Assembly (NCBI GenBank): GCA_017416685.1
Contig: JAFQBN010000033.1
Coordinates: 1 to 64,000, forward strand
Length of the DNA stretch: 64,000 nucleotides
Direction: 5' to 3'
DNA from: Oscillospiraceae bacterium
Lineage (GTDB): Bacteria; Bacillota; Clostridia; Oscillospirales; Oscillospiraceae
Shown piece after piece: positions 45,021 to 53,180 of this stretch. Under the pieces are notes generated by a model. That model ran no database searches, was not told the origin of the DNA, and saw nothing but the letters and a program-made list of their open reading frames with translations. Position numbers and translations under genes: made by a program. The stretch's first letter is position 1; every line of letters starts with the position of its first letter.

Positions 45021-45288
45021 TGGTCAGGACCTCCCCTTCCGGCCGGTAGGTGACCTTGATGTAGGCACTGACGCTTTCTGCACCGGCCTGGACGGCCACG
45101 TGCTGGCACTGCTTGACCACGTCCATAAGCTGGTCGTAGTCGTCCCCTTCGATGGCTGTTTCAAAAGGCCCGACATAGTAGTTCAGTCCGGTGCTTTTGA
45201 TGTAGGCAATGACCTCATCCACGATGCGGATGAGTTCCTCGTCGTTGGCGGCGGCCGGCAGAGTTTGGATGGCAACACTAGCTTTCAT
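44989..45288 (-). CDS. Thiamine-binding protein, MTH1187/YkoF family
   Basis: The 99-residue protein belongs to the small ferredoxin-like fold family (MTH1187, PF01910), some members of which bind thiamine. KASVAIQTLPAA at the start, YVGPFETAIEGD (about 41-52) and SVSAYIKVTYRPEG (about 72-85) fit. AGGAGG fixes the start at 45288; an upstream in-frame codon lies within the riboswitch terminator. It is the first gene under the TPP riboswitch and overlaps the permease gene. Confidence 0.85.
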   Translation of the reverse strand: MKASVAIQTLPAAANDEELIRIVDEVIAYIKSTGLNYYVGPFETAIEGDDYDQLMDVVKQCQHVAVQAGAESVSAYIKVTYRPEGEVLTIDKKVTKHHQ

Positions 45289-45307
45289 TTGTTTTTCCTC
45301 CTGTATG

Positions 45308-45346
45308 AAAAAGATGCCCTCGCCGGTCATCCCGGCGAAGGCATCT
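45308..45346 (-). terminator. Intrinsic terminator of the TPP riboswitch
   Basis: On the minus strand GATGCC.TCGCCGG and CCGGCGA.GGCATC form a stem ending in TTTTT, between the riboswitch and the first gene. It is the expected ligand-controlled expression platform for transcription termination. Confidence 0.88.
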
Positions 45347-45387
45347 GTTGCTTGCGTGAAGGTCGCGGCAGAATACGACGACGCAAT

Positions 45388-45478
45388 GTGATGTTCCCTA
45401 CGCTGGCATGATCCAGATCAGGTTAAAGGGTCTCGGGAAACACCCGACTCTCAGCCCGTCCATTCGGACTCCCCATTG
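45388..45478 (-). ncRNA. TPP riboswitch (THI-box)
   Basis: On the minus strand the conserved core is clear: GGGGAGUCC, GGGCUGAGAGU, ACCCUUU, ACCUGAUCUGGAUCAUGCCA and AGCGUAGGGAA in the correct order. It lies directly upstream of the thiamine-precursor ABC operon and is followed by an intrinsic terminator. TPP binding should therefore switch the operon off. Confidence 0.97.
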
Positions 45479-45486
45479 TGAAAGCA

Positions 45487-45515
45487 AGTGTAGCGCGTTT
45501 TTGGCCTGTTGTCAA
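45487..45515 (-). promoter_or_regulatory. Promoter of the TPP-riboswitch operon
   Basis: On the minus strand, TTGACA (45510-45515) and TACACT (45487-45492) are 17 bp apart, immediately before the riboswitch. Confidence 0.9.
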
Positions 45516-45566
45516 GAGTTGACAAAAAACTTTTTCACTTTAATGCGAAAAATTGCGTTTTGATGG

Positions 45567-45595
45567 TTGCAATTCTTATTTGACAAGAGTATAAT
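45567..45595 (+). promoter_or_regulatory. Promoter of the aromatic amino acid operon
   Basis: TTGCAA (45567-45572) and TATAAT (45590-45595) are 17 bp apart. The transcript would begin near 45602 and include the leader ORF. Confidence 0.85.
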
Positions 45596-45625
45596 AAGTT
45601 CATCTTTCCTGTGAGGTGTGCCGAA

Positions 45626-45730
45626 ATGCAGCATAACACCGTCACAACTGCATCCGTGTATTTTGGCTTTGGCTGGGCTCGATTTATGGGCACCGGCTTT
45701 TTTGGCGTGGACAAAACGATGAACGGATGA
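45626..45730 (+). CDS. Aromatic-rich leader peptide of the aro operon
   Basis: This is a 34-residue ORF beginning MQHNTVTTAS and ending KTMNG, preceded by GAGGTG about 8 nt upstream. Seven of the 15 residues from 12 to 26 are aromatic (Y12, F13, F15, W17, F20, F25, F26). It sits between the promoter and an intrinsic terminator in front of DAHP synthase. Its stop codon lies inside the 5' arm of a possible antiterminator (45718-45731). This matches a ribosome-stalling attenuation peptide that senses charged Phe, Tyr and Trp tRNAs. I recognise no annotated family. Confidence 0.8.
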   Translation: MQHNTVTTASVYFGFGWARFMGTGFFGVDKTMNG

Positions 45731-45805
45731 GTGGCCGTTACAGGCACGGCAGGATACCAACGTAAGTTTGGGCGCTCATTGAGTTCATCAATGGGCGCCT
45801 TTTTG
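45718..45805 (+). promoter_or_regulatory. Aro operon attenuator: antiterminator and intrinsic terminator
   Basis: The terminator is GGCGCTCATTGA (45771-45782) pairing with TCAATGGGCGCC (45788-45799), followed by TTTTTG. A competing pairing joins GATGAAC (45718-45724) with GTTCATC (45783-45789) and ATGAG (45727-45731) with CTCAT (45775-45779). This consumes the terminator 5' arm and loop. The two cannot form together. A small hairpin (GCCGT/ACGGC, 45734-45750) lies between. Confidence 0.75.
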
Positions 45806-45839
45806 TATGTCCCACGGGACGAAAGGAAGGGAAATCTGT

Positions 45840-46862
45840 ATGGTAATTATCATGAAACCCGGCACGAGCCAGGAGGCGATCCACGAACTGGTGGTGCGGC
45901 TGGAGCAGCAGGAACAGGTACAGGTGGGCGTGACCCACGGCGTGGGATGTTCCATTTTGGGTCTGGTGGGCGACACCGCGCATCTCGACATGCACAAGCT
46001 GGAAATGATTCCCGGTGTGGAGCGCGTCATGCGCGTGCAGGAGCCGTATAAAAAGGCCAACCGCAAGTTCCATCCGGAGGACAGCGTGGTCACCGCCGCC
46101 GGAGTGCCGGTGGGCGGCGGTAGCTTTACCGTGGTGGCCGGTCCCTGCTCGGTGGAGAGTGAAGAGCAGATCATCGAAGTGGCCCGTGACGTGAAGGCGG
46201 CCGGTGCGGCCATGCTCCGCGGCGGCGCGTTCAAGCCCCGCACGTCCCCCTATTCTTTCCAGGGGATGGGTCTGGACGGTCTGGAACTGCTCATGGAGGC
46301 CCGGCAGGACACGGGCCTGCCTGTGGTCACCGAGATCATGAGTCCCAAATTCTGTGAGATTTTTGAGGAAAAGGTAGACCTTGTGCAGGTGGGTGCCCGG
46401 AATATGCAGAACTTTGACCTGCTGAAAGAGGTCGGCAAGATGAGCAAGCCTGTGCTGCTCAAGCGCGGCCTTTCCAACACCTATGAAGAGTGGGTCATGT
46501 CCGCCGAGTACATCATGGCGGCGGGCAACGAGAACGTCATCCTGTGCGAGCGGGGCATCCGCACCTTTGAAACGGGGACCCGCAACACCTTTGACGTGTC
46601 CGCCATCCCCATGCTCAAGCGCATGAGCCATCTGCCCGTGGTGGTGGATCCCTCCCACTCCGGCGGCTACCACTGGCTGGTGGAGCCGCTGGCCATGTCC
46701 GCCATCGCGGCGGGGGCCGACGGCCTGATCGTGGAGGTGCATAACGATCCGGCTCACGCCAAGTGCGACGGTCAGCAGTCCCTGACTCCGGAGCAGTTCG
46801 GACACCTGATGGGCAAGTCTGCCGCTCTGGTGGAGCTGATGGGAAAAACCTTTGTGAAATAA
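45840..46862 (+). CDS. aroF: 3-deoxy-7-phosphoheptulonate (DAHP) synthase, type I with N-terminal regulatory domain
   Basis: This enzyme condenses PEP and erythrose 4-phosphate, the first step of the shikimate pathway. The 340-residue protein has an N-terminal ferredoxin-like domain (about 1-70; VIIMKPGTSQEAI) of the kind that binds Tyr/Phe for feedback control in Thermotoga-type enzymes. A TIM barrel follows with VVAGPCSVESEEQI (about 98-111), AAMLRGGAFKPRTSPYSFQG (near 125) and VVVDPSHSGGYHW (about 268-280). The ATG at 45840 has AAAGGAAGG upstream; an earlier in-frame ATG at 45807 falls next to the terminator T-run. It is the first enzyme gene of the attenuated aro operon. Confidence 0.95.
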   Translation: MVIIMKPGTSQEAIHELVVRLEQQEQVQVGVTHGVGCSILGLVGDTAHLDMHKLEMIPGVERVMRVQEPYKKANRKFHPEDSVVTAAGVPVGGGSFTVVAGPCSVESEEQIIEVARDVKAAGAAMLRGGAFKPRTSPYSFQGMGLDGLELLMEARQDTGLPVVTEIMSPKFCEIFEEKVDLVQVGARNMQNFDLLKEVGKMSKPVLLKRGLSNTYEEWVMSAEYIMAAGNENVILCERGIRTFETGTRNTFDVSAIPMLKRMSHLPVVVDPSHSGGYHWLVEPLAMSAIAAGADGLIVEVHNDPAHAKCDGQQSLTPEQFGHLMGKSAALVELMGKTFVK

Positions 46863-46871
46863 GGTGTTACG

Positions 46872-47960
46872 ATGAAAACTCTGTCTGTGGCCCTGCCGGG
46901 CCGGGAGTATGAAATTCATATTGAAGCGGGACTGCTGGACCGGGCGGGAGAGTACGTTCGGGCGGTCTGTCCCCGGGCAAAGCGGCTTTCGGTGGTCACC
47001 GACAGCAACGTGGCCCCTCTGTACCTGCAGCGGGTGCAGGATGCCCTGAAGTGTGCGGGGTTTGCGGTGGAGGGCATTGTGGTGCCTGCCGGGGAGAGTT
47101 CCAAAAGCCTCGGGATGCTGGGACAGCTCTATGAGCAGATGCTGGACTTTGGCCTGAGCCGCACCGATGCCGTAGTGGCTCTGGGCGGCGGCGTAGTGGG
47201 CGACCTGGCCGGCTTTGCCGCGGCCACGGTGCTGCGTGGCGTGGACTTTGTTCAGATCCCGACCACTTTGCTGGCGCAGGTGGACTCCTCCGTAGGTGGA
47301 AAAGTGGCCATCGACCTGCCTGCGGGCAAAAATCTGGCGGGCAGCTTCTGGCAGCCGAAGGTGGTACTGATGGACCCGGATTGCCTGAATACGCTGCCCG
47401 ACGAGGTGTTCTCCGACGGCATGGCGGAGGTCATTAAGTACGGCTGCATCCGGGACAGGGCATTTTTCCACCTGCTGGACAAGTGCGGCAGCCGGGCCGG
47501 GGTCATGGCCCATATTGAGCAAATACTGTACACCTGCTGCGCCATCAAGGCGGACATTGTCCGCGCCGACGAGCGGGAGGGCGGCCTGCGTATGCTGCTG
47601 AATTTTGGCCACACCATCGGCCACGCCTTTGAAGTGGCCGGAGCATACGAGAAATGGACCCACGGCCAGGCTGTGGCGGTGGGTATGCTGTGGGCGGCGC
47701 GGCTTGGTGCGCAGATGGGTGTCACCCCGGAACACATCGAGGGTGAGATCGCCGAACTGCTGACGAAATACGGCCTGCCCCGCTACATTCCCTGCCCCTG
47801 GGACGTGATGGAACACGCCGTATGCCGGGACAAAAAGCGGGGAGACGGCGGTATTCGCGTGGTGCTGCTGCACGAGCTGGGACAGGCGCGTACCGAAGGA
47901 CTGTCCATCCCGGACCTGTTGACAAAGCTGAAGAAGCTGCATGGGCAGGTGAGCCTATGA
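46872..47960 (+). CDS. aroB: 3-dehydroquinate synthase
   Basis: AroB converts DAHP to 3-dehydroquinate using NAD and a divalent metal. The 362-residue protein has the sugar-phosphate cyclase motifs: VPAGESSKSLGMLGQLYEQM (about 76-95), VALGGGVVGDLAGFAAA (about 102-118), PTTLLAQVDSSVGGKVAIDL (about 131-150) and LNFGHTIGHAFEV (about 243-255) with metal-binding His. It starts 9 bp after aroF, and its stop overlaps the aroA start codon. Confidence 0.96.
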   Translation: MKTLSVALPGREYEIHIEAGLLDRAGEYVRAVCPRAKRLSVVTDSNVAPLYLQRVQDALKCAGFAVEGIVVPAGESSKSLGMLGQLYEQMLDFGLSRTDAVVALGGGVVGDLAGFAAATVLRGVDFVQIPTTLLAQVDSSVGGKVAIDLPAGKNLAGSFWQPKVVLMDPDCLNTLPDEVFSDGMAEVIKYGCIRDRAFFHLLDKCGSRAGVMAHIEQILYTCCAIKADIVRADEREGGLRMLLNFGHTIGHAFEVAGAYEKWTHGQAVAVGMLWAARLGAQMGVTPEHIEGEIAELLTKYGLPRYIPCPWDVMEHAVCRDKKRGDGGIRVVLLHELGQARTEGLSIPDLLTKLKKLHGQVSL

Positions 47961-49189
47961 ACGTGACCATTACACCGGGCAGACTGTCCGGAAAAGTGAC
48001 CCCGCCCACCTCCAAGTCGCAGGGTCACCGTCTGCTGCTGGCAGCGGCGCTGGCGGAGGGGGAGAGCGTTATCTGCGGTCTGTCCCCGTCCAGGGACATT
48101 GAGGCAACCACCGCCTGTATCTGCGCGCTGGGCGCCCGGGTAGAGCAGAGGGAGGACGGCCTGCACGTCATGGGTCGGGGCGGAAAAATGGACAAGGGGA
48201 CGTCGCTGTTTTTTGATTGCGGCGAGAGCGGCTCTACCCTGCGGTTCCTGATCCCCATCGCCCTTGCGGTGGCGGGGGGCGGCAGCTTTACCGGCCACGG
48301 ACGGCTGATGGAGCGCCCCCTGAAGCCCTATTTTGACATATTTGAAGAAAAAGATATTTACTATGCTCAATTCGGGGACAAAGCCGGTCTGGAAGGCGCG
48401 CTGCCTCCGGGTGACTACTGTCTGCCCGGTGATGTGTCCAGCCAGTTTATTACCGGCCTGCTGTATGCCCTGCCTCTGTTGGAGGGGGACAGCCGCATTG
48501 TCATCACCACGCCGCTGGAGAGCCGCGCCTATGTGGATATGACACTGGATGCGCTGGCCCAGTTCGGTATTACCGCCCGCTGGGAGGGGGAGCAGATGCT
48601 GCTCGTTCCCGGCAAACAGATGTACCGACCCGCCCACGTGAGGGTGGAGGGGGACTGGTCTCAGGCGGCCTTCTGGCTTGCGGCCCGAACGCTGGGCAGC
48701 GACATAGATGTTTTGGGCATGGACAACCTGTCCCGCCAGGGGGACAAATGTATCGCAGCCTGCTGCGAAAAGCTCGCACAGAACGGCGATGTGAAGCTGG
48801 ACGTGTCCCAATGCCCCGACCTGGTACCCTCTCTTTCTGCTGTGGCGGCGGTGCGGCGGGGAACGACCCGCATCGTGAATGCCGCCCGCCTTCGCATGAA
48901 GGAGAGCGACCGGCTGACCGCCGTGGCCCGGGTGCTGAACGCCATGGGCGCTCGGGTGGAAGAATTGCCTGACGGATTGGTCATCATCGGTGGGGAGGGC
49001 CTTACCGGTGGGGTGGAGATCGACAGCTATAACGACCACCGTATTGCCATGATGGCGGCGGTGGCGGCCGTCCGGTGCGAAAAACCTGTCACGATTCTGG
49101 GGGCGGAGTGTGTGAACAAATCCTATCCCGCCTTCTGGCAGGATTACCGCCGGTTGGGTGGCACAGTTGAGGAAAAAGGAGCGGTTTGA
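47957..49189 (+). CDS. aroA: 5-enolpyruvylshikimate-3-phosphate synthase
   Basis: AroA transfers the enolpyruvyl group of PEP to shikimate 3-phosphate. The start at 47957 overlaps the aroB stop (ATGA) and gives 410 residues beginning MNVTITPGRLSGKV. PPTSKSQGHRLLLAAALA (about 16-33) carries the Lys/Ser/Arg of the substrate site, CGESGSTLRFLIPIAL (about 89-104) the second loop, and RMKESDRLTAVARVLNAMGA (about 314-333) the C-terminal signature. The SKSQGHR form differs slightly from the common SKSxSHR. Confidence 0.94.
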   Translation: MNVTITPGRLSGKVTPPTSKSQGHRLLLAAALAEGESVICGLSPSRDIEATTACICALGARVEQREDGLHVMGRGGKMDKGTSLFFDCGESGSTLRFLIPIALAVAGGGSFTGHGRLMERPLKPYFDIFEEKDIYYAQFGDKAGLEGALPPGDYCLPGDVSSQFITGLLYALPLLEGDSRIVITTPLESRAYVDMTLDALAQFGITARWEGEQMLLVPGKQMYRPAHVRVEGDWSQAAFWLAARTLGSDIDVLGMDNLSRQGDKCIAACCEKLAQNGDVKLDVSQCPDLVPSLSAVAAVRRGTTRIVNAARLRMKESDRLTAVARVLNAMGARVEELPDGLVIIGGEGLTGGVEIDSYNDHRIAMMAAVAAVRCEKPVTILGAECVNKSYPAFWQDYRRLGGTVEEKGAV

Positions 49190-49190
49190 G

Positions 49191-50237
49191 ATGAAGCATA
49201 CCATCTTTGGTGAGTCCCACGGGCCCGCCATCGGCGTGGTGCTGGAGGGAGTTCCCGCGGGGCTGGAGCTGGATATGCAGGCCATTGCCCGCCAGATGGA
49301 CCGCCGCCGCCCCCGGGCGGACGGCCTGTCCACCGCCCGGCGGGAGGGAGATGAGATAAAACTCGTCTCCGGCGTGTTTGAAGGCAAGACCACCGGCGCG
49401 CCCCTGTGCGCCATGATTGCAAACGCCGACACCCGTTCCGGTGACTACGAGGCCACCCGCCATCTGGCCCGGCCCGGCCACGCGGACTGGCCCGCCCACG
49501 TGCGTTACGGCGGCTGCAACGATTACCGCGGCGGCGGCCATTTTTCAGGCCGGCTGACGGCACCTTTGGTATTTGCCGGTGCGGTGGCCAAACAGCTGCT
49601 GGCGCAAAAGGGCGTGTTCGTGGGCGCTCACATCAGCAGCATTTACGGTATTTCGGATGCCGCCATGGAGGACCTGACCTCCCTGCAGGCGGTGGCGGAC
49701 AAGGACTTTCCTGTACTGGACGATGCCGCCGGAGAGGAAATGCGCCGGGCTATTTTGGATGCGAAGGAAGAACAGGACAGCGTGGGCGGAAGTATCGAAT
49801 GCGGTGTGTTTGGCCTGCCGGTTGGCCTTGGCGGCCCGGACATGTGGGACAATGCCGAGGGCATCTTTGCCCGGTACCTGTTCGCTGTCCCTGCCGTGAA
49901 AGCGGTTGGCTTCGGCGCGGGGGCGGCCTTTGCCCTCATGCGCGGGTCAGAGGCCAACGACCCCTTATTTGTGGATGACGACGGAACTGTGAAAGCCGAG
50001 CAGAATTGCGCCGGGGGCATCAACGGCGGTATCACCAACGGCATGCCTTTGACCTTTGAGGTGACCATGCGGCCCACGCCCTCCATCGCCCGGACCCAGT
50101 TTACCGTTGATATGGACAGGATGGAAAATGCCGAGCTGGAACTCAAGGGCCGCCACGACCCCTGCGTGGTCCATCGCGCCGTACCTGTTATTGAGGCCGC
50201 TGCGGCCCTTGCAGCCTGCGAACTGATGGGGATTTGA
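49191..50237 (+). CDS. aroC: Chorismate synthase
   Basis: AroC removes phosphate from EPSP to give chorismate, requiring reduced flavin. The 348-residue protein starts with FGESHGPAIGVVLEGVP (about 5-21), has RPGHADWPAHVRYGGCND (about 93-110) and GGGHFSGRLTAPLVFAG (about 113-129), and ends with MRPTPSIARTQFTVD-type sequence and RHDPCVVHRAVPVIEA. AAAAGGAG precedes the ATG, and the gene follows aroA after a single base. Confidence 0.95.
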   Translation: MKHTIFGESHGPAIGVVLEGVPAGLELDMQAIARQMDRRRPRADGLSTARREGDEIKLVSGVFEGKTTGAPLCAMIANADTRSGDYEATRHLARPGHADWPAHVRYGGCNDYRGGGHFSGRLTAPLVFAGAVAKQLLAQKGVFVGAHISSIYGISDAAMEDLTSLQAVADKDFPVLDDAAGEEMRRAILDAKEEQDSVGGSIECGVFGLPVGLGGPDMWDNAEGIFARYLFAVPAVKAVGFGAGAAFALMRGSEANDPLFVDDDGTVKAEQNCAGGINGGITNGMPLTFEVTMRPTPSIARTQFTVDMDRMENAELELKGRHDPCVVHRAVPVIEAAAALAACELMGI

Positions 50238-50254
50238 GAAAAGAAGGTGTCCTT

Positions 50255-51409
50255 ATGGACGAATTGAAGCAATACAGAGCAGAAATCGACACCATTGACC
50301 GCCAGCTCACCGAACTGTTCCGCCGGCGCATGGCGGTGGTGGACAGAGTGGGGCAGTACAAGCTGGAGCGAGGTATCCCCGTGCTGGACCCTGCCCGGGA
50401 GCGGGAGGTGCTGGCTGAAAAGGCGGCTATGGTGGAGGATGCGGCTGACCGGGCCGACCTGACCGCCATGTTTGAAAACCTGATGGCCATCAGCCGCCGC
50501 CGACAGAGAAAGCTCATCCATGAGGGAGGCGGCAACCCCGGTTACGACCGCTGCAGGCGGGCGCTGGCGGCGGTGCGTGAGCCGGTTGCGAACCCCCGGG
50601 TGGTCTATCAGGGGGTGGCGGGGGCCTACAGCGAGATGGCCTGCATCAACTTCTTTGGCGACATCTCGAAGAATATCGGGGTGGAACAGTTTGAGGATGC
50701 CTTCCGGGCCGTCAAAGAGGGACAGGCGGACTACGCTGTTTTGCCCATTGAGAACAGCACCAGCGGAGCCATTCGGCAGGTATACGACCTGATGAATGAG
50801 TACGATTGCTACATCGTGGGAGAAACCACCGTAAAGGTGGAACATTGTTTGATGGCGCCCAAGGGCGCGACGTTGGACACCATCACCCACGTTTATTCCC
50901 ATGAGCAGGGGCTGTTCCAGTCCGACCATTTTTTGAACAAGCACCCCAACTGGTGTCAGGTGCCCTGCGCCGACACAGCCGGGGCGGGTCAGTATGTGGC
51001 ACAGACCGGGGACATCACCAAAGCTGCCATTTGTTCGGAACGGGCGGCGGAGCTTTACGGTCTGGAAATTTTGGTTCGCGGCACCAATCACAACGCCAAC
51101 AACACCACCCGGTTTGTAGTGGTCAGCCCCGTGATGGAGCTGCGGGCCGGTGCGGATAAGATCAGCACTGTGTTCTCCCTGCCCCATGAGGCGGGCAGCC
51201 TGCATCGAATCATGAGTATTTTCGCCGTCAACGGGTTGAACATGACCAAGCTGGAGTCCCGGCCTATGCCCGGACACACCTGGGAGTACATGTTCTTTCT
51301 GGAGTTCCACGGCAGCCTGACCGCCCCGGAGATGGACGGGATCCTGCACGAATTGGCTCAGACCACCGCCCAGTTCCGGGTGCTGGGCAACTTCGTGTCC
51401 AATCTGTGA
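50255..51409 (+). CDS. pheA: Bifunctional chorismate mutase / prephenate dehydratase
   Basis: This P-protein makes phenylpyruvate from chorismate, the phenylalanine branch. The 384-residue protein has an N-terminal AroQ-type chorismate mutase (about 1-85; RAEIDTIDRQLTELFRRRMA and VPVLDPAREREVL-like sequence), then a prephenate dehydratase domain (about 108-285; YQGVAGAYSEMACINFFG, LPIENSTSGAIRQVYDLM, NNTTRFVVV). A C-terminal ACT domain follows (about 300-375) with LPHEAGSLHRIMSIFAVNGLNMTKLESRP-like order, where Phe usually binds. AGAAGGTG sets the start at 50255. Confidence 0.95.
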   Translation: MDELKQYRAEIDTIDRQLTELFRRRMAVVDRVGQYKLERGIPVLDPAREREVLAEKAAMVEDAADRADLTAMFENLMAISRRRQRKLIHEGGGNPGYDRCRRALAAVREPVANPRVVYQGVAGAYSEMACINFFGDISKNIGVEQFEDAFRAVKEGQADYAVLPIENSTSGAIRQVYDLMNEYDCYIVGETTVKVEHCLMAPKGATLDTITHVYSHEQGLFQSDHFLNKHPNWCQVPCADTAGAGQYVAQTGDITKAAICSERAAELYGLEILVRGTNHNANNTTRFVVVSPVMELRAGADKISTVFSLPHEAGSLHRIMSIFAVNGLNMTKLESRPMPGHTWEYMFFLEFHGSLTAPEMDGILHELAQTTAQFRVLGNFVSNL

Positions 51410-51415
51410 GGGATT

Positions 51416-51919
51416 ATGAAAAACATTGTACTGATCGGTATGCCCGGCTGCGGCAAAAGTGCCGTGGGCAAGCTGCTGGGTGAGATGCTGAATATGCCCC
51501 TTGTGGACACCGACACCATGGTGGAGCAGGAACAGGGCATGACGATACCTGAAATCTTTGAACAATTTGGAGAACCGGCGTTCCGGGACATGGAGAGTCG
51601 GGCGGCAAAAACCGCTGCGGTCATGGATGGTGCGGTCATCGCCACCGGCGGCGGCATGGTGCTGCGGCAGGAGAATATGCAGGCGCTGTCCGCAACCGGC
51701 GTGGTCTTTTTCCGTGACCGGGCAGTAGAGGACATCGCCGGGCAGGACATGACGGGCCGCCCCCTTGTGGGGGCGGATACGGACCGGCTGTACCGGCTGT
51801 ATGAACAGCGAATTGGGCTGTACCGGACATACGCCGACCATATCATTTCCGACACCCAAACGGCGCAGCAGGCGGCGGAGCAAATTGCCGCGCTGTATGC
51901 ACAGGAGTGTGAAGTATGA
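51416..51919 (+). CDS. aroK: Shikimate kinase
   Basis: The 167-residue P-loop kinase phosphorylates shikimate with ATP. Walker A is IGMPGCGKSAVGKLLG (about 6-21), the shikimate-binding DTDTMVEQEQGMTIPEIFEQ segment lies at about 31-50, and ATGGGMVLRQ (about 76-85) and GRPLV in the lid (about 119-123) complete the family pattern. It lies 6 bp after pheA and overlaps aroQ by 4 bp. Confidence 0.95.
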   Translation: MKNIVLIGMPGCGKSAVGKLLGEMLNMPLVDTDTMVEQEQGMTIPEIFEQFGEPAFRDMESRAAKTAAVMDGAVIATGGGMVLRQENMQALSATGVVFFRDRAVEDIAGQDMTGRPLVGADTDRLYRLYEQRIGLYRTYADHIISDTQTAQQAAEQIAALYAQECEV

Positions 51920-52350
51920 AGTTTCTGATCATCAACGGGCCAAATCTGAACCTGCTGGGCAAGCGTGAGCCGGGCATCTACGGCAAGCGCACCTATGGGG
52001 ACCTGTGCCAACTGGTGCGGGACTACGCCGCGGACCATGGCAGCACGGCGGACTGCTTTCAGTCCAACCACGAGGGGGCCATCATCGATGCCATCCACGC
52101 CGCCGACGGGGTGTATGATGCCATCGTCATCAACCCGGCGGCCTATACCCACTACAGCTACGCCATTCTGGATGCCCTGAAGGCGGTGGACGTCCCTGCT
52201 TTTGAGGTACACATCTCCCACATTGACAGCCGGGAGAGTTTCCGCGCCGTCTCCGTCACCGCCCCGGCCTGCGTGGGGCAGATTTACGGCCACGGCTTTG
52301 AAGGATACTGCATGGCTATGGACCACTTTTTGAAGGGTGACAAGGGATGA
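51916..52350 (+). CDS. aroQ: Type II 3-dehydroquinate dehydratase
   Basis: This small dodecameric-type enzyme dehydrates 3-dehydroquinate to 3-dehydroshikimate. The 144-residue protein has the canonical INGPNLNLLGKREPGIYG at the start with the catalytic Tyr (about 22), QSNHEGAIIDAIH (about 50-62), INPAAYTHYSYAI (about 73-85) and FEVHISHIDSRESFR (about 96-110). Four-base overlaps at both ends (ATGA) show translational coupling. Confidence 0.96.
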   Translation: MKFLIINGPNLNLLGKREPGIYGKRTYGDLCQLVRDYAADHGSTADCFQSNHEGAIIDAIHAADGVYDAIVINPAAYTHYSYAILDALKAVDVPAFEVHISHIDSRESFRAVSVTAPACVGQIYGHGFEGYCMAMDHFLKGDKG

Positions 52351-53180
52351 AAAAGCTGTGTGTCATCGGCGACCCCATTGACCACTCTCTGTCACCTATC
52401 ATCCAAAATGCCATGATTGGGGCGGCGGGGCTGGACTTTGCCTACGGTGCCTGCCGGGTGCTGGGGGAAGAGACCGCCCAGTGGCTGACTCGGGCGAAAA
52501 CGGAGGGGTATACCGGTTTCAACGCCACCATGCCACACAAGCAGGCGCTTGTGAAGCTGGCAGATGAGTTGTCCAACGATGCGGCCCGGATCGGTGCGGT
52601 GAATACCGTGTGCATCCGGGGCGGCAGGGTGTACGGCCATAATACCGACGGTGAGGGATTTTTACGTGCCTTGCGGGAGGCGGACATGGAGCCTGCGGGT
52701 AAAACTGTGCTGGTGCTGGGCGCCGGCGGTGCGGCCCGGGCGGTGGTTTACAAACTGATAGAAGCGGGGGCAGCACACGTGGTGGTTGCCAACCGGACTG
52801 TGGCCCGGGCAGAGCAGTTGTGCGGAGAATTCGCAGCGGCTGCCTGTGATTTTGCCGCTGATACGCTGGCAAGCTACGCAGCCCGGAGCGATTTGGTGGT
52901 CAACTGCACCAATCTGGGCATGACTGGGGTGGCAAATCAGTTTGCCGACCTGTCCTTTTTGGAACGGCTGCCCGCCCATGCCGGGGTGTTTGACCTGATT
53001 TACAGCCCCCGCAGAACCGCGCTGCTGGAGCGGGCGGAGCAGTTGGGCTTGCAAATTTCCAACGGACTTGGTATGCTGATATGGCAGGGCGTGTATGCTC
53101 TGGAGCATTTTGCCGGCGAAGAACTGGACGAAGCCGCCCTTGCGGCAGCGGCCCGGGCGGCATTGGAGGAATTGGAATGA
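52347..53180 (+). CDS. aroE: Shikimate dehydrogenase
   Basis: AroE reduces 3-dehydroshikimate to shikimate with NADPH. The 277-residue protein has the substrate motif GDPIDHSLSPIIQNAM (about 7-22), the catalytic Lys in GFNATMPHKQAL (about 58-69), NTVCIRGGRVYGHNTDGEGF (about 86-105) and the Rossmann VLVLGAGGAARAVVYKL (about 121-137). It lies eighth among the nine enzyme genes of the operon, overlapping both neighbours by 4 bp. Confidence 0.95.
   Translation: MKKLCVIGDPIDHSLSPIIQNAMIGAAGLDFAYGACRVLGEETAQWLTRAKTEGYTGFNATMPHKQALVKLADELSNDAARIGAVNTVCIRGGRVYGHNTDGEGFLRALREADMEPAGKTVLVLGAGGAARAVVYKLIEAGAAHVVVANRTVARAEQLCGEFAAAACDFAADTLASYAARSDLVVNCTNLGMTGVANQFADLSFLERLPAHAGVFDLIYSPRRTALLERAEQLGLQISNGLGMLIWQGVYALEHFAGEELDEAALAAAARAALEELE

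Noticed and set aside
45512..45760. 82-codon minus-strand frame across the aro leader
   Set aside because: It has no good ribosome binding site, no recognisable motif, and overlaps two promoters and the better-supported plus-strand leader ORF.
45600..45840. T-box riboswitch as the control element of the aro operon
   Set aside because: No T-box sequence (such as GGGTGGNACCGCG) or specifier stem is seen; the short aromatic-rich ORF explains the region better.
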